A stretch of DNA of 50,885 nt, taken from assembly GCA_035536185.1 (NCBI GenBank), contig DATLOM010000040.1, positions 1 to 50,885 on the forward strand. The letters run 5' to 3'. This document shows positions 18,605 to 25,659 of this stretch, in pieces. Every line of letters begins with the position of its first letter. Position 1 is the stretch's first letter. Both the position numbers and the translations under genes were made by a program. Below the pieces are notes generated by a model, which searched no databases, had not been told where the DNA came from, and saw only the letters and a program-made list of their open reading frames with translations. Source of the stretch: GCA-2861595 sp035536185. Its GTDB lineage: Bacteria; Actinomycetota; Acidimicrobiia; Acidimicrobiales; GCA-2861595.

Positions 18605-20113
18605 ATGAGATCGGACGGGTTCGCCAGGCTCCGTGAACTGACGCCGTCCGGGCGCCGGAATCGCTGGCTCGAGGAGCGGTGCCGCCAGCTCGTCGACACG
18701 GCTAAGACGCCCTTCCTGGCGTTCGAGGTCGACGGCTCCGTGATCGACTGGAACGAGGAGGCCGAGCGGCTGTTCGGATGGCCCCGTGAGGCGATGGCCG
18801 GGCGCAGCGTATTCAACACGGTGTTGCCTCCACCGTTCTCTCCGGCGGATCTGACCGACATCCGGCCCCCATTCGGCGCTCAGGATGCGACGGTGCGGGG
18901 GCGTAGGCGGGAGGCGACGGCACGGGATAGACAGGGGCGGCTCTTTCCCGTCGAGCTCCACGTATGGGCCACCCGGTTCGGCGTCTCCCACACCTACAAC
19001 GCCTTCGTCCACGAGGTCGTCCCCCCCGACCCACCCGGCAAGTCGTCGTGCCAGATGGGGGCGATCATCGAGTCCTCCGGCGAGGCGATAATCGGCACCG
19101 AGCTCGACGGCACGATCCGCACCTGGAACCACGCGGCGGAGGACATGTTCGGCCTTTCCTCACCCGAAGCCGTGGGACAGCCGATCGTCGTTGTCGTCCC
19201 CCCCGAGTCTCACGACGCGGTGTTCTGCCTGCTCGCTGCGGCCAGGGACGAGGGGGTCGTTCACCACGAGACGTCCTGGGTCGCCAAGGACGGTTCTCCG
19301 GTAGATGTAGCGGTAAGCCTCTCGGTGGTACGTGACCCCGACGTCGGTGAGCCCACCGGCTTTTCGGTCATCGCTCGCGATGTCACCGAGGAGCGACGGA
19401 TGTCGGCGGAGCTGAACGCCACGCTCGCCGCGCTGGACGAAGCCGCCGCCGAGGCACGCGAGGCCGAGGCTCGCGGCCGGGACTTCCTGGCCGACGCCGC
19501 CCACCAGCTGCGAACGCCCACCGCAGGTATCCGCGCTTGCGCCGAGGCTCTCCTGCGCCATCCTTCGTTCCCCCCCGAGGCCGAGGGCGTCATCGCCGAG
19601 ATGATGGCCGAGACCTCCCGTGCCGCCCGCCTCATCGGCGCGTTGTTGCAGATGGCCCGTCTCGACCAGGGAGGAGCCGTTGCGCCGGCGCCGTGCGACG
19701 TTGCCGCCGTGTGCCGGGAGGAGGTGCAACGAGCCCGTTCCCTCGCTCCTGGCCTGGAGATCCATACTCACGTCGCCGGCCTCTCCGACGAGAAGCCCGA
19801 GGTCGATGCGGACGCCCTCAAGGAGATCCTCGCCAACCTGCTCGACAATGCCCGTCGCCACGCCGGCAGCCGCGTCGATGTCACAGTTGCCACAACTGGG
19901 CACGATCTGGAGATCCGGGTGGCCGACGACGGCCCCGGCGTTCGCGCCGAAATGGTCGAACGAATCTTCGACCGATTCGTCAGCCTCGACGGTAAGGGCG
20001 GCTCAGGACTCGGATTACCCATCGCCAGGGGCCTGGCCCGGGCCCACGGGGGCGATCTCACCTACGAAGACAGGGAGTTCGTCCTGCGAATGCCCCTCGT
20101 AGCGCAGGTGTAG
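18605..20113 (+). CDS. Soluble PAS-PAS sensor histidine kinase
   Basis: 502 aa without any membrane segment or signal peptide, so sensing is cytoplasmic. PAS 1 covers about residues 28-138 (DWNEEAERLFGWPREAM), PAS 2 about 149-262 (TWNHAAEDMFGLSSPEAVG), then a short coiled coil. The HisKA dimerisation domain carries the phospho-acceptor His300 in DAAHQLRTP. The ATPase domain has LANLLDNARRHA (N box), VADDGPGVR (G1) and GSGLGLPIARGL (G2). A good ribosome binding site (CAGGAGG) precedes the ATG. The partner is the response regulator 115 nt downstream; that gap holds operator copy A, so the regulator has its own promoter. No PAS cofactor-binding residue could be assigned. Confidence 0.94.
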   Translation: MRSDGFARLRELTPSGRRNRWLEERCRQLVDTAKTPFLAFEVDGSVIDWNEEAERLFGWPREAMAGRSVFNTVLPPPFSPADLTDIRPPFGAQDATVRGRRREATARDRQGRLFPVELHVWATRFGVSHTYNAFVHEVVPPDPPGKSSCQMGAIIESSGEAIIGTELDGTIRTWNHAAEDMFGLSSPEAVGQPIVVVVPPESHDAVFCLLAAARDEGVVHHETSWVAKDGSPVDVAVSLSVVRDPDVGEPTGFSVIARDVTEERRMSAELNATLAALDEAAAEAREAEARGRDFLADAAHQLRTPTAGIRACAEALLRHPSFPPEAEGVIAEMMAETSRAARLIGALLQMARLDQGGAVAPAPCDVAAVCREEVQRARSLAPGLEIHTHVAGLSDEKPEVDADALKEILANLLDNARRHAGSRVDVTVATTGHDLEIRVADDGPGVRAEMVERIFDRFVSLDGKGGSGLGLPIARGLARAHGGDLTYEDREFVLRMPLVAQV

Positions 20114-20160
20114 AAGGCCGAAGGCACGACTCTCCTAGTCACTGCGGGCGAACTCGGGCG

Positions 20161-20180
20161 AATCTTCAGCAATCTTCAGC
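20161..20180 (+). promoter_or_regulatory. Regulon operator, copy A (response regulator gene)
   Basis: Two exact tandem copies of AATCTTCAGC, 48 nt before the regulator start codon. The direct repeat with a one-turn (10 bp) period is the usual target form of OmpR-family regulators. Its position before the regulator's own gene implies autoregulation (inference). Confidence 0.85.
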
Positions 20181-20228
20181 CGTTTGCACTGCCCACGCGC
20201 GGTATGCCCATGGGACCATGACCGCATA

Positions 20229-20939
20229 ATGGGGACGACACCAGCGCGGCTTCTAGTCGTGGAGGACGACAAGCCGATCCGAGCCGCCTTGGAGCTTGCC
20301 CTCGGCGAGGAGGGCTACGAGGTGCGCGCCGAGGGGGAGGGATCGGCGATCGAAGCTGTAACCGGCGAGTTCGTGCCCGACCTGGCTATTCTCGACGTGC
20401 ACCTGGGTGACGGGCCCGATGGCTATGAAGTAGCCCGGCGGCTCCGCCGGATCAGCGACCTGCCAGTGCTTTTCCTCACCTCTTCCGACGCGGTGGAATC
20501 ACGCCTCGCCGGCTTCGAGGCCGGCGGCGACGACTACCTCACCAAGCCCTTCTCCATGGCCGAGCTGCTGGCCCGGGTCCGATCCTTGCTCCGTCGCTCC
20601 GGGCGGATCCCGAGCGAGGTGCACCACATCGGCGATCTCATCGTCGACGAGGCGGCGCGAATCGCCGTCAGAGGGACGCAGCGCTTGAACCTCACCCAGA
20701 CCGAGTTCGACCTGCTGGCCCTGCTGGCCCGCCACCCGGGCAGGCTGCTCTCGAAAACCCAGATCCTTAACGACGTCTGGGGCTTCGACGCCTACGACGT
20801 CAACTTGGTGGAGGTACACGTCAGCTCCCTGCGGAAGAAGCTCGAGGAGCACGGGCCTCGCCTGGTGCACACCGACCGTGGCAAGGGATACGTGCTGAAG
20901 CCGCCAACCCGAAGCCAGGCGGAGGAAGGCACGACATGA
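20229..20939 (+). CDS. OmpR-family response regulator
   Basis: 236 aa. Receiver domain: acidic pair Asp13/Asp14 (VVEDDK), phospho-acceptor Asp56 in LAILDVHLG, a Thr/Ser switch in LFLTSSD, and Lys106 in LTKPF. The DNA-binding winged helix spans about residues 135-228, with LTQTEFDLLALLARHPG, LSKTQILNDVWG and VEVHVSSLRKKLEE, ending HTDRGKGYVLKPP. I chose the ATG at 20229 because it starts just before the first receiver strand; the frame is open a further 45 nt upstream, close to the operator. It is the obvious candidate to bind the six repeated operators in this island. Confidence 0.95.
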   Translation: MGTTPARLLVVEDDKPIRAALELALGEEGYEVRAEGEGSAIEAVTGEFVPDLAILDVHLGDGPDGYEVARRLRRISDLPVLFLTSSDAVESRLAGFEAGGDDYLTKPFSMAELLARVRSLLRRSGRIPSEVHHIGDLIVDEAARIAVRGTQRLNLTQTEFDLLALLARHPGRLLSKTQILNDVWGFDAYDVNLVEVHVSSLRKKLEEHGPRLVHTDRGKGYVLKPPTRSQAEEGTT

Positions 20940-20964
20940 CATCGAGCGGGCCCGTTCAGCGGTC

Positions 20965-20984
20965 GATCTTCAGCAATCTTCAGC
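20965..20984 (+). promoter_or_regulatory. Regulon operator, copy B (first cassette)
   Basis: GATCTTCAGC followed by AATCTTCAGC, 97 nt before the ATG at 21082. An AT-rich stretch with CATATT follows about 12 nt later and could serve as a -10 element. Confidence 0.85.
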
Positions 20985-21081
20985 TTGTTTATCAACATAT
21001 TCCGATCGAACAGTGACATCATTCGATGTAGCCCGGTGGGACTACATCACGACAAACACGACAAAGAGGGGCAGAGCGAAA

Positions 21082-21891
21082 ATGACAAGAGGCAAGTCCC
21101 GCAAGGGAATCGTTTTCACAACGGTGGCCGGAGCCGCCGTTCTGGCGCTGTCGAGCGCCGCCGTCGCCTGCATCTCCTACGAAGGCAAGATGACCGTCCA
21201 GACCGGCTCGACCAGTTCGACGGTTATCGGTGATCCGCCGTATGACCACAAGCACTGCTCGATCGCTGGTGGGGCGGCCACCGACTCCACCGACAGCACG
21301 ACCGGCACCGTCACCGTCACCGTTGAGGCCTACACCAACCAAGGCGCCAGCGATCTGTGCCCTTCCTCGAAGCTGTACAAGTCGAACGGCTCAGAGGAGC
21401 TCACCCATTACGCCCCCAACCCGGACGACTGTCAAGGCCAGCCGGACCCCTTGTCGTTTTTGCCCGGCGAGTCGGACATCACCTCTGGGAACCTGGCGGC
21501 GGTGACCCAGACCGAGGGCTGGACATGCCAGTTCGGCTACGACCGACAGGATGACATTGGCATCGGGGCCTACGAGGTGCGCTTCATGAACGGCAACGGC
21601 TTCACCCGCACAACGGGCGCCAACCCCACCTACACCCATGTTCAGAGCAACCCGAACCTCACCTGTGCCGGGCCGCCCGAGAACCCGCCGACCAACTACA
21701 TCCTGCTCGGCCACATGGACGTGGACGACGCCGGGTACGGGACCTGGACGGGCAGCCTGCCCACCGACGCAGAGTTGATCCCCAACGGCCCGACGGACGC
21801 CGCCGGCATCTGCGTGAGAGCCCATCGGGACTCCACCTACTACCACGGGGAGATGAGGGCCGGTAATCAGGCGCCGATCGTGGTGATGTGA
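21082..21891 (+). CDS. Secreted Cys-rich protein of cassette 1, no known family
   Basis: 269 aa. Residues 1-29 form a signal peptide (basic start, then VFTTVAGAAVLALSSAAVA) ending AVA before Cys30, so the mature chain would begin with Cys. The rest is Thr/Ser/Gly/Asn-rich, probably all beta, with several further Cys. Features shared with the proteins at 24808-25476 and 33521-34108 are C-x4-G-x-(M/I)-TV at the mature N-terminus, a GD...(H/Y)C block, a TVTVTV strand, an (I/V/L)CV near the end and (N)xAP just before the C-terminus. I do not recognise the fold. ATG 21082 follows GAGGGGCAG and starts right at the signal peptide; the frame is open to a GTG at 21013. It leads the first cassette and is preceded by operator B. 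Confidence 0.85.
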   Translation: MTRGKSRKGIVFTTVAGAAVLALSSAAVACISYEGKMTVQTGSTSSTVIGDPPYDHKHCSIAGGAATDSTDSTTGTVTVTVEAYTNQGASDLCPSSKLYKSNGSEELTHYAPNPDDCQGQPDPLSFLPGESDITSGNLAAVTQTEGWTCQFGYDRQDDIGIGAYEVRFMNGNGFTRTTGANPTYTHVQSNPNLTCAGPPENPPTNYILLGHMDVDDAGYGTWTGSLPTDAELIPNGPTDAAGICVRAHRDSTYYHGEMRAGNQAPIVVM

Positions 21892-21955
21892 GCCACCATT
21901 GAATCCGCCGGGCAACGGCTCGCCCTCATCAGCTGAACTGCGTTGACTAGAGCGA

Positions 21956-24070
21956 TTGCCTGTCCGCGGCCTCCTCGATTCCAGGCCACCCTATCCGTTT
22001 CGCGCAACGCGTCCTCCGTGTCGCTTGAGGGCGACGCTGCGGCTAGCTGCCGGGGTGTCGGCGGCCATGGTGGCAGGGTGCGTCATTGGAGGCGCTCTGG
22101 CGTCGCCCGCGGGTGGAGCGCAACGGCCCACCGTTGGCACCGAGGTGCCGGTCACGGCCATGGACCGGGGTCGAGGTCCGGCCAACAACTCACCAACGCT
22201 GATCGCCGACCCGAACGATGCCCGGTTCGTGGTGCTGGCCAACCGCCTCGACGCCCCCGACTTCGGCTGTGCCCTCCACGTCTCGGGGGATGGGGGCCGT
22301 AGCTGGTCACCTGCGGCCCCCGTGCCGAAGCTGCCGAAAGGCGCGGAGAAGTGCTATGCCCCCGAGGTCGCCATTGACGGTGCCGGCAGGCTCTACTACC
22401 TGTTCGTGGGCCTGGCCGGCAACGGCAACGAGCCCATGGGGGTCTTCCTGACCAGTTCCCCGGACCGGGGGAGGAGCTTCAGCGCCCCGCAGCGGGTGCT
22501 CGGGGCGTTCAACTTCGCCGTGCGGATGGCCATCGACCCCAGCCTCGGGAAGAGCGGCCGCATCCACCTGGTGTGGCTGCATGCCACTTCAGATCCCCCC
22601 TTCGGGGGCTTTGGGCCACCGCCGAACCCCATCCTGGCTTCACACTCCGACAACGGTGGGAGGAGCTTCTCCGAGCCTGTGCAGGTGAGCGACCCGCGGC
22701 GCCAGCGGGTGGTCGCGCCTGCGCTCGCTTTGGGAGACGACCACGCTGTGCACGTCGCCTACTACGACCTGAGGGACGACGCCCTCGACTACCAGGGGCT
22801 GGAGGGCCCGGTACACGAGGAGCCCTGGTCGCTGGTGGTGGCGACCTCGCGCGACGGCGGCCGCCGGTTCGGAAGAGGATCGGAGGCCGAGCCGCGGGTC
22901 ACGCCGCCCCCCGAGAGGGTGATGTTGATCTTCACCATGCCGCCCCCCGCCCTCGTGGCCCGGAAGGGCCTCACCTGCCTGGCCTGGACCGACGGTCGCC
23001 ACGGCGACCATGACGTGCTCGCTCGTTGCGCCCGTGACCCCGACGGGGCTTGGGGGCCGGTTCGACGCCTCCACGACGACAAGGTGGGCAACGGCCACAC
23101 CCAGTACCTCCCGCGGCTCTCCTTCTCGCCCAACGGTCGCCTTGACGCCATCTTCTACGACCGCAGGAACGACCCCCGCAACACCGGCAACGACCTGTAC
23201 TACACCTACTCCGACGATGGTGGGCGTCGTTTCGTGCCGAACGTGCGGCTGACGTCCGAGACGTCGCTGTCGCTCATCGGCCAGCGCTACGCCAACGCCA
23301 CCGCCAAGGGCCAGGTCGAGTTCGGTGGCCGCCTCGGCCTGTTGTCCCGGCGCCAGGGGGCAGTGGCTGCGTGGGCTGACACACGAAGCTCTCTGGTGAA
23401 CACGACCGGCCAGGACGTCATGTCGGCCCTGGTACGTCTCGGCAACGGTTCCGGTCGCTCTGGGCCCAACGTCCTGGTGTGGACCTTGGTGGTCGCCGGC
23501 GGGGCCATAGGTGCCATAGGGGCGCGACGAGGGCTGGCCCGCCTCGTTGGCGCCGCCCGGCGCCGCCCGGGGGTAGTGGTGTTCGCCGTCTTCGGCGCGG
23601 CGGCGACCGCCTTGGCTGGGTTCGTAATAACTGGCCATGGGGCGCAGCGGCGCACGACGTACCTGCCCAAGGGTGCTCCGGTGGTGACCGTGCGCATGAC
23701 TGAGTACCGGTTCGACCACAACAGGGAGGTCCCGGCCGGGCGGGTGGTGTTCAAGTTCGCCAACGAGGGGAACAGCACGCACCGCCCGTCCCTCGTGCCC
23801 CTCGCCGAGGATCTCCCGCCGCTGGCCGAGCAGCTACGGGGGAGCGCCCGGCGGGCAGTTCAGCCCTTCGCCGGGCTCTACAACCGTCCCCCGGGAGCCG
23901 AGGGCAGCTTCGCCGTCGATCTCGAGCCGGGCCGGCGCTACGGGCTCATCTGCTACGCCCAGGAAGAGGACGGCTCGTCCCATGCCCTCAAAGGCATGAG
24001 CTCGGAGTTCCGCGCCGGCGGCCCCAGTCGCTCCGGGAGCGGGCCCGCGCCGTCCACCTCGACCGGATGA
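21956..24070 (+). CDS. Asp-box beta-propeller fused through two membrane helices to a cupredoxin-like domain
   Basis: Up to 704 aa. A signal sequence lies near residues 24-50 (RLAAGVSAAMVAGCVIGGALA). Residues 60-490 carry five or more Asp-box motifs typical of sialidase-like (BNR) propellers: SGDGGRSWS, SPDRGRSFS, SDNGGRSFS, SRDGGRRFG, SDDGGRRFV. Helix 1 is about residues 505-523 and helix 2 about 538-559. A cupredoxin-like domain follows (about 570-690: VTVRMTEYRF, then His, LICYA, SSHALKGM). Both large domains would be outside the membrane. The start is uncertain: TTG 21956, TTG 22025 or GTG 22055. The separate genes at 31900-33492 and 31379-31903 are its two halves. Asp boxes alone do not show enzyme activity; the catalytic Arg triad of sialidases was not seen. 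Confidence 0.85.
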   Translation: MPVRGLLDSRPPYPFRATRPPCRLRATLRLAAGVSAAMVAGCVIGGALASPAGGAQRPTVGTEVPVTAMDRGRGPANNSPTLIADPNDARFVVLANRLDAPDFGCALHVSGDGGRSWSPAAPVPKLPKGAEKCYAPEVAIDGAGRLYYLFVGLAGNGNEPMGVFLTSSPDRGRSFSAPQRVLGAFNFAVRMAIDPSLGKSGRIHLVWLHATSDPPFGGFGPPPNPILASHSDNGGRSFSEPVQVSDPRRQRVVAPALALGDDHAVHVAYYDLRDDALDYQGLEGPVHEEPWSLVVATSRDGGRRFGRGSEAEPRVTPPPERVMLIFTMPPPALVARKGLTCLAWTDGRHGDHDVLARCARDPDGAWGPVRRLHDDKVGNGHTQYLPRLSFSPNGRLDAIFYDRRNDPRNTGNDLYYTYSDDGGRRFVPNVRLTSETSLSLIGQRYANATAKGQVEFGGRLGLLSRRQGAVAAWADTRSSLVNTTGQDVMSALVRLGNGSGRSGPNVLVWTLVVAGGAIGAIGARRGLARLVGAARRRPGVVVFAVFGAAATALAGFVITGHGAQRRTTYLPKGAPVVTVRMTEYRFDHNREVPAGRVVFKFANEGNSTHRPSLVPLAEDLPPLAEQLRGSARRAVQPFAGLYNRPPGAEGSFAVDLEPGRRYGLICYAQEEDGSSHALKGMSSEFRAGGPSRSGSGPAPSTSTG

Positions 24071-24081
24071 AAGGAGCACCG

Positions 24082-24657
24082 ATGACGAAGCTACAGGTGA
24101 GGTTGACCGCCCTGTTGGTTCCTTTAGCCGCCGTGGCGGTGGGTGCGGGTGGATTGGCCTGGGCCTGCGTGCCGATGCCGTTCATGTCGGTGCAGCCTCG
24201 GGCCTCCGGCCCACCAGGCAGCGAGGTCACTGTGATCGGCGCGTCGTTCCCCGGCCCCGTGGATATTCGATGGAACGGCCACGATGGCGCATTGCTGGCC
24301 AGCGCCGAGGGCCCGGACTTCTCCCGGATGGTCAAGATCCCCGAGACGCCCGAGGGCCTCTACGTCGTGTTCGGCGTCGCCCGTGACCCGGCCGGGGGTG
24401 TCGCCGCTACGGCATCGGCCGCCTTCCAGGTCATCGGCCCGCGTCGCCCCGGTCCTCCCGATGCTCGTCAGCAGGAAGCTGGCCCGGGCCCGGCTTCCCC
24501 CTCCGTTCCCTCGTCGGAGGGGCTCGGGGCGGGCACGCTCGTGCCAGCAGGAGTGCTCCTTCTCGCCCTCGGTGTGCTGGCCGGTTTGTTGGTTGCTCGC
24601 CGCCGGCGCCGCGCCCCCGTAGGCGAGGCGCCTGCTGCCTCGCCACCCCGGTCCTGA
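24082..24657 (+). CDS. IPT-like surface protein with C-terminal membrane anchor (cassette 1)
   Basis: 191 aa. Signal peptide to residue 27 ending AWA, then Cys-Val-Pro-Met-Pro. An immunoglobulin-like (IPT/TIG-type) domain follows, marked by SGPPGSEVTVIGASF, VDIRWNG and EGLYVVFGVA. A Pro/Ser-rich stretch leads to a membrane helix (LVPAGVLLLALGVLAGLLVA) and an Arg-rich tail, so the domain sits outside the membrane. AAAGGAG 6 nt before ATG 24082 decides the start over the in-frame ATG at 24067. It starts 11 nt after the propeller-cupredoxin gene. Paralogues are at 30799-31368 and 35513-36457. Confidence 0.85.
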   Translation: MTKLQVRLTALLVPLAAVAVGAGGLAWACVPMPFMSVQPRASGPPGSEVTVIGASFPGPVDIRWNGHDGALLASAEGPDFSRMVKIPETPEGLYVVFGVARDPAGGVAATASAAFQVIGPRRPGPPDARQQEAGPGPASPSVPSSEGLGAGTLVPAGVLLLALGVLAGLLVARRRRRAPVGEAPAASPPRS

Positions 24658-24693
24658 ACCTTGCCGATACTTCGACGCCGGCCGGGTGGTCCC

Positions 24694-24713
24694 GATCTTC
24701 AGGAATCTTCAGC
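24694..24713 (+). promoter_or_regulatory. Regulon operator, copy C (third unit)
   Basis: GATCTTCAGG followed by AATCTTCAGC, 94 nt before the ATG at 24808. A possible third, weaker half-site (GATTTCAGG, 24715-24723) follows. Confidence 0.85.
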
Positions 24714-24807
24714 CGATTTCAGGCGGAATCGGGGCCACGATGCGCGACCATGGGTACTGCCAGCCAAGCCTGCGAGGTTCTCGGGGCGCGACAGAGGGGT
24801 CGGAAAC

Positions 24808-25476
24808 ATGAGGTCATGGACTACCAGAGGTAACCACTCCTCAGGAGCGAAGCATGCCGCTCAACGGCGAAAGTTGGTTGCAGGCGTTGCCATAGCCGGC
24901 GCGGCGATCGCCACGGCCGGCCCCGCCTTTGCCTGCGTTACCTTCAAGGGCCAGATAACGGTCACCGGACCTGAGGCTCGGGCTCACACCGTCCGGGGCG
25001 ACGGCACTTCCCACGGGTACTGCCCATTGGGACATCCACAGGACGGTGGGCCGATCGTCCTGGGTGGCGTTCCCGGCCAGACGATCCGCGTCGACATAGC
25101 CCCGGCCGTCTGCAGCACCGGTACGAGCAGGCTGGGCAGTACTACCAGTGTGACGAACTGGCAGGTGGCTCTGGTCAATGGCCCTGCCTACACAGCCGGT
25201 GGCTACACCAGTAGTGCCCAGAGCTTCCCGGTGAACAAGTGGGGCTGCTGGTCGACAACGCCCGGGTATTCGCCGTCACAGAAGTACACCGGGTTCCCGG
25301 GCAGTGCCTTCGCCATCGACACCCTCGGTTTCGGCAGCACCACCATCACCGTGCCGTCCCTGCCGATACGCAACTCCGTGCTCAACCCTTCCGACGCGTC
25401 AGTGCTGTGCGTTGGGCCTGCGGTCAACCCGCAGTTCGCCAGTGACGGGATCTTCGCCCCCTTCACCGTCCTCTGA
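24808..25476 (+). CDS. Secreted Cys-containing protein of the third unit, no known family
   Basis: 222 aa. Signal peptide of about 42 residues with a long basic lead (MRSWTTRGNHSSGAKHAAQR) and hydrophobic core (LVAGVAIAGAAIATAGPAFA), then Cys. The mature start CVTFKGQITVTG parallels CISYEGKMTV and CSPLNGTMTV of the two cassette proteins; GYCPLG and VLCVG blocks and the terminal FAPF also align. It is otherwise Gly/Ser/Thr-rich and probably beta. Operator C is upstream. The next gene, 183 nt downstream, is the giant propeller/Kelch protein; the spacer has no operator copy, so the two may be co-transcribed. Confidence 0.85.
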   Translation: MRSWTTRGNHSSGAKHAAQRRKLVAGVAIAGAAIATAGPAFACVTFKGQITVTGPEARAHTVRGDGTSHGYCPLGHPQDGGPIVLGGVPGQTIRVDIAPAVCSTGTSRLGSTTSVTNWQVALVNGPAYTAGGYTSSAQSFPVNKWGCWSTTPGYSPSQKYTGFPGSAFAIDTLGFGSTTITVPSLPIRNSVLNPSDASVLCVGPAVNPQFASDGIFAPFTVL

Positions 25477-25659
25477 TGAGGACCGGCCGGGAAGGATCCG
25501 AGGGTTCCGCCCACCGTGCAGCTGGATCATGCACCGTGACCCGCCCGGCCATTCCCCCAAAGGTTGACCACGCGGCGACCTCAAACGGGCCACAGATCGC
25601 ACCACGCCCTCGGCCACCCGTGGTGAGGGCTCGAGAACATCGACCAGAGCGCCTAGGAC

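Noticed and set aside
20161..20180. Classical Pho box for the operator
   Set aside because: PhoB/PhoP boxes have an 11-bp period with CTGTCA or TTCACC-type half-sites; this one has a 10-bp period and ATCTTCAG, and no phosphate genes are nearby.
21082..21891. Ordinary lipoprotein assignment for the AxA-Cys proteins
   Set aside because: The -3 residue is Ala in every case and -2 is Phe or Trp in some; the pattern suits signal peptidase I. Only the 31379-31903 product has a credible lipobox.
21956..24070. Sialidase activity of the Asp-box proteins
   Set aside because: Asp boxes are structural. I could not find the FRIP motif or the Arg triad needed for sialic acid hydrolysis.
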